A stretch of DNA of 15,229 nucleotides from Lachnospiraceae bacterium UBA1753 (GTDB lineage: Bacteria; Bacillota; Clostridia; Lachnospirales; Lachnospiraceae). Location of the stretch: positions 1 through 15,229 of the forward strand of contig DCHL01000118.1 in the NCBI GenBank assembly GCA_002317595.1. The letters are read 5' to 3'. The translations under genes were made by a program, and so were the position numbers. Under the pieces are notes generated by a model. The model searched no databases and had not been told where the DNA came from. It saw nothing but the letters and a program-made list of their open reading frames with translations. The first letter of the stretch is position 1, and every line of letters starts with the position of its first letter. This document shows, in pieces, positions 7,781 to 14,180 of the stretch.

Positions 7781-9256
7781 ATGTATGTACTGCATTTGAC
7801 TATACTGACAGGGTTTCTCATTTTGGGGATTATTTCAATTCCTGTAAAGCTTCCTGATAATCTCGGGAAGGATGAGATATATCTGTGTCCCTTCTACAAG
7901 ATGGCTGCGCGTCTATATTCTGTTAAAAGCAGTATGTTTCCTAAGACTGGTCCAGGAAAGAAAAGAGAGACATCTCTTGTTAAAAAGCAGCTACTAATGC
8001 TGAACCCGGCAGGGAATAAGCATGAACTGGTTCTCTCGTTCAAATTGAAGAGATTTGGAAAGGCGCTGTTTCTTGTATTTGGTGGGAACGTTCTGGCCCT
8101 GGCTGTCTGTCTGAGTACAATGTCCGCAATGCCAGTTAGGGATGGGGACATGATTGTAAGGAATGATTACGGCGGCGGGGATAAAACGGTGACGGTGGAT
8201 ATTCTCGCAGATGGAGAAAGAGTGCTTCGCAAGGAGTCTCTGAATGTATCTGAACGACAGTATACAGAAGAAGAAATACAAGGCCAGTTTTCTGAGATAG
8301 GAGAGCTCCTAGAGAAACAGATTCTGGGAAAAAATGAGAGCCTTGAAGTAGTGTGCTATGACCTTGACCTAGTAAACAGTGTCGAAGGATATCCAGTGTC
8401 TGTCGAGTGGGAACTCAGTAATTATGATGTCATGAACAGTGATGGTCAAATCATTACGGACAACACAGTGACTGGAGGCACGGTCCTGGAGCTGACTGCG
8501 CGGATGAAATATTTTAGCTTCAGCGGCGAGCATCACTTTCAGGCAGTTGTGTATCCTCCGAGGCCAGACAGTGAAGAGAGTTTTATCAGGCATCTGAAGG
8601 CAACGATTGCTGAATATGAAAATCAGACTCTCTCATACGAAGACAGTATTCTTCCTAAAGAAGTTGACGGAAGAAAAATCACTTATGAGACGCCTGATAC
8701 CGTAAGCAGCCTATGGATCCTGGCAGCAATACTGATGCTGTCGGTGATGATTTTTAAAAGCAGTGACCAGGCGCTGGCCACAGAAATAAAGAAGCGGGAT
8801 ATGCAGATGATGATGGATTATCCGCAGATTGTTAGCAAACTCACACTTCTGATTGGGGCGGGAATGACTATACAGGCAGCAGTGACGAAGCTTGCGTCTG
8901 ATTATGAAAGCAGAAAGGCAAAGTCTGGTATGCGATATGCATATGAAGAACTTCTTCTTACTGTCAGACAGCTGAAGGGAGGAGTCTCTGAAGGAGATGC
9001 ATATGTTGAATTCGGCAATAGATGCAGAGTCCAGAAATATGTAAAACTGGGAGCATTGTTGTCGCAGAACCTTAAAAAGGGAGCGGGAGGGCTTCTTGAG
9101 ACACTTGAAGCAGAAGAACATGATGCTTTTGAAGAGAGAAAAGCACTGGCGAGACGCCTGGGGGAAGAGGCAGGAACAAAGCTGCTGGCTCCGATGGGAA
9201 TAATGCTGGTTATTGTCATGGTAATAATTATCATGCCTGCATTTCTCTCTTTCTAA
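7781..9256 (+). CDS. tadC: TadC-like platform protein with extracytoplasmic Ig-like insert
   Basis: Second T2SSF platform protein, 491 residues against the usual 300 or so. Predicted membrane helices lie at about 1-21, 92-112, 309-326 and 468-489. The loop 22-91 is very basic, so it is placed in the cytoplasm. The T2SSF domain (about 340-465) carries YPQIVSKLTLLIGAGMTIQAAV and, near its end, EERKALARRLGEEAGTKLLAPM, both typical of TadC. Between helices 2 and 3 is an insert of about 195 residues that the positive-inside rule places outside. Residues 187-260 (VSVEWELSNYDVMNSDGQI, then LELTARM and FQAVVYP) resemble the 'atrophied' bacterial Ig fold: v-W-xSsn-vi-xdG, LTAxi, F-vxV. AAGGAGAG at 7768-7775 precedes the ATG. 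The fold assignment of the insert is inference. Confidence 0.85.
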   Translation: MYVLHLTILTGFLILGIISIPVKLPDNLGKDEIYLCPFYKMAARLYSVKSSMFPKTGPGKKRETSLVKKQLLMLNPAGNKHELVLSFKLKRFGKALFLVFGGNVLALAVCLSTMSAMPVRDGDMIVRNDYGGGDKTVTVDILADGERVLRKESLNVSERQYTEEEIQGQFSEIGELLEKQILGKNESLEVVCYDLDLVNSVEGYPVSVEWELSNYDVMNSDGQIITDNTVTGGTVLELTARMKYFSFSGEHHFQAVVYPPRPDSEESFIRHLKATIAEYENQTLSYEDSILPKEVDGRKITYETPDTVSSLWILAAILMLSVMIFKSSDQALATEIKKRDMQMMMDYPQIVSKLTLLIGAGMTIQAAVTKLASDYESRKAKSGMRYAYEELLLTVRQLKGGVSEGDAYVEFGNRCRVQKYVKLGALLSQNLKKGAGGLLETLEAEEHDAFEERKALARRLGEEAGTKLLAPMGIMLVIVMVIIIMPAFLSF

Positions 9257-9277
9257 AGAATAGAGCAAATATTGATG

Positions 9278-9285
9278 AAAGGAGG
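9278..9285 (+). promoter_or_regulatory. Ribosome binding site that sets the flp start
   Basis: AAAGGAGG lies 7 bases before ATG 9293. The upstream in-frame TTG at 9272 precedes this site and has none of its own, so the pilin starts at 9293. Confidence 0.85.
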
Positions 9286-9292
9286 ACGTTGT

Positions 9293-9472
9293 ATGTCAGA
9301 GTTAAAGAAAGTGACAAAGGAATTCCTAATGGAAGAGGACGCAATTGGAACTGTGGAGTTAATCCTCATCCTGGTGGTACTAATTGGTCTGGTTATTATT
9401 TTCAGAGACCGGCTCAAGACAATCGTGAACAGTATTTTTGATAAGATTACGACTAAAAGTGATTCTGTCTGA
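9293..9472 (+). CDS. flp: Flp1-type type IVb prepilin (major pilin)
   Basis: Likely the pilus fibre subunit: 59 residues, with a charged leader, one hydrophobic helix and a short polar tail. The core EEDAIGTVELILILVVLIG matches the Firmicutes Flp1-like pattern E-(D/E)-G-(M/x)-G-T-V-E. Cleavage after A17 would place E22 at +5, the usual position of the conserved glutamate; cleavage after G19 would place it at +3. Most relatives have Gly where A17 stands, so this site is unusual. After processing the mature pilin would be only about 40 residues. The AAAGGAGG site decides the start. Its place between tadC and the DUF5702 gene is standard for this type of locus. Strong ribosome binding fits the high expression expected of a major pilin. 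Confidence 0.88.
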   Translation: MSELKKVTKEFLMEEDAIGTVELILILVVLIGLVIIFRDRLKTIVNSIFDKITTKSDSV

Positions 9473-9488
9473 AAAGGAGTGACCTGGC

Positions 9489-10934
9489 ATGAGAAGGCAA
9501 AAGGGAACAATAACGGTCTTCCTGACTCTTGTTCTTCTCGTCATAATATCGCTACTCACGACAGTGATCACATCTGCAATTGAGCAATCCATGAGAATGC
9601 GCACTGAGATGGCCATGGATATGGGCATGCAGTCAGTGTTTGGAGAGTACAGCAGAGCCCTTTTGAAGGAATATGACCTCTATTTCATTGATTCAGGTTA
9701 TGGAAATAAGAACGGGGGTTCATATTATACAGCCGAACATTTGCGAAATTACATTGATTACAATCTGAAACCTGAGAAAGGGCTCTTATTTTCTGGAAGC
9801 AGATCCATGTTTGGGATGAAAACAAAGGATGTCAGGATTGCGATGGAATCGCTTGCGACAGATAACAATGCAGCGGTCTATAAGAGGCAGGCAATACGGT
9901 ATGCGAAGAACAAATATGGTATCAGCATTATCGAGGGAATTAAGGGTGCGAAGGACGAATATAAGAGTAGTGGAGTAGAGGACTATGACGTTGAGGAGGC
10001 GCGAAGGGAAAATGCGCGAAGACTGAAGAAGGTCGAGGATGCAAAGGATGAGGAAGGAAATCCCATTGGGTACGACGACCCCGTTGAAAAAATTGAATCA
10101 AAGCGCTCTGGAATAATGAAAATCCTTCTTCCTGAATCAGAATTGTCAGGCAGAAAAATAAAGGCATCTGAGCTTGTCTCTTACAGGGATATCAATTCTG
10201 GCAGTGGAATTATTGCCAATACAGAAAACCTTAATTCATTGACGAACAACCTGCTTTTTGATGTCTATCTGGCAGATAAATTTTCTTCGTACGTTGAGAA
10301 CAAGGGACATGATGGGATGGCATATGAACTTGAATACATACTCAAAGGGAATGCCGAGGATTCAAAGAACCTTAAGGAGACAGTACGCGACCTGCTGATT
10401 CTACGGGAAGGGGCAAATATGCTGTTTCTGCAGACTGATGCGAAAAGAAAGGGCGAGGTGCAGGCCATTGCTGCGGCCGTCTGTCTGCTCATTGCGATGC
10501 CGGAACTCGAAAAGACTGTGACAGAAGCAATACTTTTTGCCTGGTCATTTGCGGAATCCTGTGTTGATGTCAGAACGCTGCTCAATAAGGGAAAGGTACC
10601 ACTTATGAAGGATGATGCTACCTGGATATTATCATTTCATCAGGCCCTGAACTTCAGAGCTCATCTTAACGATGGAAAGAGAGTGAGCAGCGGGCTGAAT
10701 TATACTTCCTATCTGAGGCTGTTTCTGGCTAAGGAGAGCAGTGATAAGAAGGTCTACAGGAGTATGGACATGATAGAGACAGATCTTAGAAAAATGAAGG
10801 GAAATGACCATTTCAAGATGGATAACTGCATTGAGTTCATTGAGGCAAGGTGCGAGATCATCAATCGTTATGGGCGTAACTATGTCATCGACAGATATTT
10901 TGGGTACGAGGCGATGCCGAAGTACAGTTACTGA
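9489..10934 (+). CDS. DUF5702 pseudopilin-like Tad protein
   Basis: A 481-residue protein with a single N-terminal membrane helix (about 8-30) after MRRQKG. KGTITVFLTLVLLVII resembles a prepilin leader with G6 at -1, but the +5 position is Phe rather than Glu. The segment after the helix, MAMDMGMQSVFGEYSRALLKEYDLYFIDSGYG, is the DUF5702 signature as I recall it. The large remainder is predicted outside the membrane. A hydrophobic stretch at about 325-357 (AIAAAVCLLIAM) also recurs in the family and could be buried or membrane-associated. AAGGAG at 9474-9479 is 9 bases before the ATG. It occupies the slot of TadG in diderm loci; a role as minor or tip pilin is inferred from position and leader, not shown. 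Confidence 0.75.
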   Translation: MRRQKGTITVFLTLVLLVIISLLTTVITSAIEQSMRMRTEMAMDMGMQSVFGEYSRALLKEYDLYFIDSGYGNKNGGSYYTAEHLRNYIDYNLKPEKGLLFSGSRSMFGMKTKDVRIAMESLATDNNAAVYKRQAIRYAKNKYGISIIEGIKGAKDEYKSSGVEDYDVEEARRENARRLKKVEDAKDEEGNPIGYDDPVEKIESKRSGIMKILLPESELSGRKIKASELVSYRDINSGSGIIANTENLNSLTNNLLFDVYLADKFSSYVENKGHDGMAYELEYILKGNAEDSKNLKETVRDLLILREGANMLFLQTDAKRKGEVQAIAAAVCLLIAMPELEKTVTEAILFAWSFAESCVDVRTLLNKGKVPLMKDDATWILSFHQALNFRAHLNDGKRVSSGLNYTSYLRLFLAKESSDKKVYRSMDMIETDLRKMKGNDHFKMDNCIEFIEARCEIINRYGRNYVIDRYFGYEAMPKYSY

Positions 10935-10978
10935 TGGCAGTAAGCAGGAATTGATTAGTATGAGAGGGGTATAGAGGG

Positions 10979-11881
10979 ATGCCATTTTGCAAAAAAAATG
11001 AAAAAGCTATTCTCCGGGCGAAAGTTCAAAATAAAAAAAGTGAAAGGAAAAAGATGGAAAAAAATGAAGTGGGCAGAATGGCATCCCTGTATCTCCCTCT
11101 ATTAGGAAGAAGGGTGCCGGCAAACCTGACGGTGGAAACGGCACTCGTTCTTCCAATTTTTCTTTTTGCACTTATTTCAATTCTCTATTTCAGTGAGGTG
11201 ATTAGATACTCAAATGTAGTAGCCTCCTCCCTGCATCAGAGTGTCAGGGCAATGGCATCATGGGCGTACGTTACGGAAGAATCAGGGATTGATGATAGTG
11301 GTACGCTGGGCGGAATGGCAGGCGGGATTGCTATATCTGAAACCTATGTCAGAGGAAGGGTATCAAAGGATCTGCGTCTTGCCAAGGTGAAAGAGAGGAG
11401 CATTTCATATCTTAGATCGAAGATACTTGACGATGACATCATTGACCTGGTTGCGGTAAGTGAAATTGAGCTTCCTTATGAATTTCTTGGCATCGGAAAA
11501 TTCAAAATAATCGACAGGGCGAGGGTTCATGCATATACAGGATATGATGTGACCCATGCTGGAAAAAGAGACGAAAGCGAAGAGATTGTATACATTACTC
11601 CAGAGGGAAGTGTGTACCACAGGAGTCGTAACTGCTCGCATCTTAAGGTTACGGTGAAGACAGTGTCAGAGGCTGAACTCGAGAAGCGGAGAAATAGCAG
11701 TGGTGGAAAGTACTACAGGTGTGAATACTGTGGTTCTTCTGGTTCAAAAGCATCATATTATATTACCGATTATGGTGATAGATATCATACGAAGGCAAAT
11801 TGCAGCGCACTGAAAAGGGATGTGATTTCTGTGCCGATTTCCGAGGTTAAAGGAAGACCTGCCTGCAAGACATGTGGATGA
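10979..11881 (+). CDS. TadE-like pseudopilin with tandem Cys/His modules
   Basis: Residues 46-70 form a TadE-type leader and helix: VPANLTVETALVLPIFLFAL. Cleavage after A48 would put E53 at +5. The exported part has about 130 residues of unassigned sequence and then two related modules. Module 1 (204-252) has Y213-H214, C219, C248 and C251; module 2 (260-300) has Y269-H270, C275, C296 and C299. Both read VYIT/YYIT, G, YH-x4-C-x2-L, CxxC, like the Ada-type 'YHxxxCxxL...PCxxC' motif seen at the ends of many secreted Firmicutes proteins. They probably bind zinc or form disulfides. The start is open: ATG 10979 follows GAGAGGGG, but ATG 11054 follows AAAGGAAAA and removes 25 lysine-rich residues, giving a more usual leader. 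Function as minor pilin is inferred. Confidence 0.75.
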   Translation: MPFCKKNEKAILRAKVQNKKSERKKMEKNEVGRMASLYLPLLGRRVPANLTVETALVLPIFLFALISILYFSEVIRYSNVVASSLHQSVRAMASWAYVTEESGIDDSGTLGGMAGGIAISETYVRGRVSKDLRLAKVKERSISYLRSKILDDDIIDLVAVSEIELPYEFLGIGKFKIIDRARVHAYTGYDVTHAGKRDESEEIVYITPEGSVYHRSRNCSHLKVTVKTVSEAELEKRRNSSGGKYYRCEYCGSSGSKASYYITDYGDRYHTKANCSALKRDVISVPISEVKGRPACKTCG

Positions 11882-11896
11882 AAAGGAGACGATGAA

Positions 11897-12319
11897 ATGA
11901 GATATTTTTTACCAGAAATACTATTGCTTCATGCTGCATATACGGACATGAGGACCAGGGATATCTCAGGGGTAATTCTGATTATTTTTGGAGCGCTGGG
12001 CGTAATATGCACAGTATTTGGAAGGGCGGTGGGTGTAACTGATGCATGTTTCGGAGCAGCTATCGGGCTGATTATGATATTCATCAGCATAATGACACGA
12101 GGAGAGCTTGGAATGGGAGATGGAATGCTGATTGCCGTCACAGGGCTGTTCCTCGGGATTAGGGACAATATTGCACTACTGTCAGGAGCCCTGCTGCTTT
12201 CAGCAGTGTTCTCTGTGGTCCTGCTGATAACAGGGAGAAAACTGAAGCAGGAGTATCCATTTGTCCCATTTCTGTTGCTTACCTACAGCGCAATGTTTAT
12301 GGGAGGTATGTTTGGATGA
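11897..12319 (+). CDS. Prepilin peptidase (A24 family) 2
   Basis: A second small membrane aspartic peptidase, 140 residues, with about four or five hydrophobic segments. D17 in YTDMRTRDISG and D75 in the GxGD motif of GELGMGDGMLI are the expected catalytic pair, and YPFVPFLLLTY matches the conserved C-terminal 'fPfxPfl' region. It is 26 residues shorter than the first peptidase and only loosely similar to it, so it is not a recent tandem copy. AAAAGGAG at 11881-11888 is 8 bases before the ATG. It is flanked on both sides by TadE-like genes and overlaps the downstream one by ATGA. It may process those pseudopilins, leaving Flp to the first enzyme; this is inference from position. Confidence 0.85.
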   Translation: MRYFLPEILLLHAAYTDMRTRDISGVILIIFGALGVICTVFGRAVGVTDACFGAAIGLIMIFISIMTRGELGMGDGMLIAVTGLFLGIRDNIALLSGALLLSAVFSVVLLITGRKLKQEYPFVPFLLLTYSAMFMGGMFG

Positions 12320-12786
12320 AAAAGAGAAAGGGAATCTGGCTTAAGGGTTCATATACTGTTGAGGCATCATTCTTGCTGCCGATGATACTGACAGTGATTG
12401 TTCTGATTATCTACCTGTCTTTCTTCCTGCATGACAGGGCGGTATTACAATCGGCGGCATATACGGCTGCTCTCAGGGGTAGTCAGATGATAAGTGGCGA
12501 AAAGGTATTTTCAGAGGTTGAAAAGAGTGCAAAGCAGCTGATAGATGACAGGCTGATTGGAACGGATGAGGTGCTGACTACAATAGATGTCAGCGGGGAT
12601 GATGTGAAGGTTTCCTATAAGGGAATCCTGAAGATTCCAGCGGGCTCACTGCTATGTGGCTATCTTGCAGGGAATCCAAAGGGGATAGATGTCTATGCCG
12701 AAAGTCAGGCCAGGCGTCAGAATGCCGTAAAACTGATTAGGAGATGCAGGATTATAGAAAATGCAGCAAAAGGATTGAAAGAATGA
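12316..12786 (+). CDS. Small TadE-like pseudopilin
   Basis: A 156-residue minor pilin candidate. The leader MKKRKGIWLKG ends in G11, followed by SYTVEASFLLPMIL, so cleavage after G11 places E16 at +5, the classic arrangement. One membrane helix (about 16-38) is followed by a small mixed domain with a helix (SAAYTAALRGSQMI) and strands (VLTTIDVSGDDVKVSYKGI). In other Tad systems TadE-type proteins are processed by the same peptidase as Flp and are needed for pilus formation. GGGAGG at 12301-12306 is 9 bases before the ATG. It overlaps the peptidase gene upstream and the FHA gene downstream by ATGA, so translation is probably coupled throughout. Confidence 0.85.
   Translation: MKKRKGIWLKGSYTVEASFLLPMILTVIVLIIYLSFFLHDRAVLQSAAYTAALRGSQMISGEKVFSEVEKSAKQLIDDRLIGTDEVLTTIDVSGDDVKVSYKGILKIPAGSLLCGYLAGNPKGIDVYAESQARRQNAVKLIRRCRIIENAAKGLKE
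12768..12774 (+). promoter_or_regulatory. Ribosome binding site for the DUF6382-FHA gene
   Basis: AAAAGGA ends 8 bases before ATG 12783, which overlaps the upstream stop as ATGA. This supports 12783 over the ATG at 12744. Confidence 0.6.
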
Positions 12787-14120
12787 AGATGGAATTCCGA
12801 AGGGAAAGTGGTGGGAGCTACATGATACTGCCGCGTGGCTCCCATAATGATTTCAGGGAAAAAATGATTGTTGGGAACAGTATTGATGGGCTTCTGCCTG
12901 TATATATCAGAAACATCAACAATGAAAGCTTCTTTTACTATGATATTCATTCAAAACAATCACTCAGCAGCCTTGTTACTGTACGTGAACTATCGAATGA
13001 GGACCTTAAGATGTTTCTTGGATGTCTTTCAGAATTGCAGTGTCGGCTTGGTGAATATCTGCTGGATAATGGGAAGATTGTTCTTGATCCGGAAGCAATT
13101 ATGATTAATCCTCAGAATTTCAAACCATCCTTCTGTTATTACCCGGATAAATCTGAGACAGAAGAAGTGTCATATCTGGAACTTGCTGAGGTAATTATAC
13201 AAAATGTTAATCACGAAGATGAAGCTGCAACTGAGCTGGCATATGGATATTATGAACTGGTAATGTCGGGGCAGTATGACCCAGGGGACCTTTTTGAAAG
13301 ACTGGTGGAGATAGAGAGTAATGAGGCTGAGAAGCTGTTTTGTGAGACGATGAATCCGGAGACGGTATGGCAGACGGTGGAAATGACAGGAGAAGAAGAA
13401 AACTTCTATTTTAAGGAAGCTAGTAGTGACGAACCAGAAGATGTGACACGATTTCTGCTTGTTCCGATGTGTGTGTGCTCTGCGATAATTCTAGTTGCAG
13501 GAGCAGCATATATTACTGTCTTTCTGAACAAAGATATTCTGAACTATATTGGGATAGCCCGTGAAAGTTATATTGTTGCAGGCTCATTGCTTGCAGGCAT
13601 TATAGCAATACTTCTTGTAGCAATTTTTCACTTCACTGTTAAAAAGAAGGAGAAGCAGGATGAGATAAAAGCAGAGGAAGAAAGAAATATTGATAAAATT
13701 CCCATTGTTACCGGGAAAATGGAGCAGGAAGAGTATGAAAGAAGCTCAGATTACAATAAGGAATGGCCTGACGAGGACACGGTATTACTATCTGAGGAGG
13801 GAAGTGGCGTCAACTTGGGGAAAGGAAGGCGGCTCATCGGAAATGCTGAGGGGCAGAGCCTTAATATTGAGGTGCATAAGACACCCTTTGTCATAGGTAA
13901 GCTTAAAGGAAGGGCGGATGGAGTGATTGATATCAAGGGAATCAGCCGTATGCATGCAAGGATAGTATTTGAAGGAGGAAGGTACTTCATTGAGGATCTG
14001 AATTCCACGAATGGGACCTATGTCAATATGCGGGAACTAGAGAGAGGGGAACGGGCAGAAATTGAGACAGGGGATGTCATCAAACTGGCCGGTGCAGTGC
14101 TCACCTTTGTTGACACTTAA
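12783..14120 (+). CDS. DUF6382-FHA membrane protein
   Basis: 445 residues with an N-terminal DUF6382-type domain (about 1-170), an acidic linker, two membrane helices (about 223-247 and 263-286), a charged linker and a C-terminal FHA domain (about 368-443). FHA hallmarks are G372, S388-R389 and H391 in ISRMHARI, and DLNSTNGTYVN at 405-415, so phosphothreonine binding should be intact. Both ends would face the cytoplasm. ATG 12783 overlaps the tadE-like stop codon and has AAAAGGA at 12768-12774; the in-frame ATG at 12744 has a poorer site. Such proteins recur in Firmicutes Tad loci. A regulatory or scaffold role tied to a Ser/Thr kinase is inferred; no kinase gene is in the window. It is probably the last gene of the operon. 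Confidence 0.85.
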   Translation: MKMEFRRESGGSYMILPRGSHNDFREKMIVGNSIDGLLPVYIRNINNESFFYYDIHSKQSLSSLVTVRELSNEDLKMFLGCLSELQCRLGEYLLDNGKIVLDPEAIMINPQNFKPSFCYYPDKSETEEVSYLELAEVIIQNVNHEDEAATELAYGYYELVMSGQYDPGDLFERLVEIESNEAEKLFCETMNPETVWQTVEMTGEEENFYFKEASSDEPEDVTRFLLVPMCVCSAIILVAGAAYITVFLNKDILNYIGIARESYIVAGSLLAGIIAILLVAIFHFTVKKKEKQDEIKAEEERNIDKIPIVTGKMEQEEYERSSDYNKEWPDEDTVLLSEEGSGVNLGKGRRLIGNAEGQSLNIEVHKTPFVIGKLKGRADGVIDIKGISRMHARIVFEGGRYFIEDLNSTNGTYVNMRELERGERAEIETGDVIKLAGAVLTFVDT

Positions 14121-14137
14121 TGCTGAAAAGTGATAAA
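14110..14137 (+). promoter_or_regulatory. Candidate sigma-A promoter before the SCP2-domain gene
   Basis: A perfect TTGACA at 14110-14115 overlaps the end of the FHA gene. After a 16-base spacer comes GATAAA at 14132-14137 (4/6 to TATAAT). It would start transcription near 14144 and let the next gene be expressed apart from the pilus operon. No intrinsic terminator lies between them. Confidence 0.42.
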
Positions 14138-14180
14138 GTCAAGGCAGTTACTTCGTAATCTGGAACAGGAGTAGAAGCCC

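Noticed and set aside
8711..9268. A 185-codon open frame on the minus strand inside tadC
   Set aside because: It is fully antisense to the well-supported T2SSF domain, has no recognisable domain and no ribosome binding site; low-stop antisense frames are common here because of codon bias. Other antisense frames (7325-7795, 6561-6989, 10632-10985) were rejected for the same reason.
9272..9292. A TTG start for the Flp pilin at 9272
   Set aside because: The AAAGGAGG site lies inside this extension and is ideally placed for ATG 9293.
14145..14162. A small imperfect hairpin (CAGTTAC, TTC, GTAATCTG) between the FHA and SCP2 genes
   Set aside because: It has a bulge, low GC content and no T-run, so it is not an intrinsic terminator.
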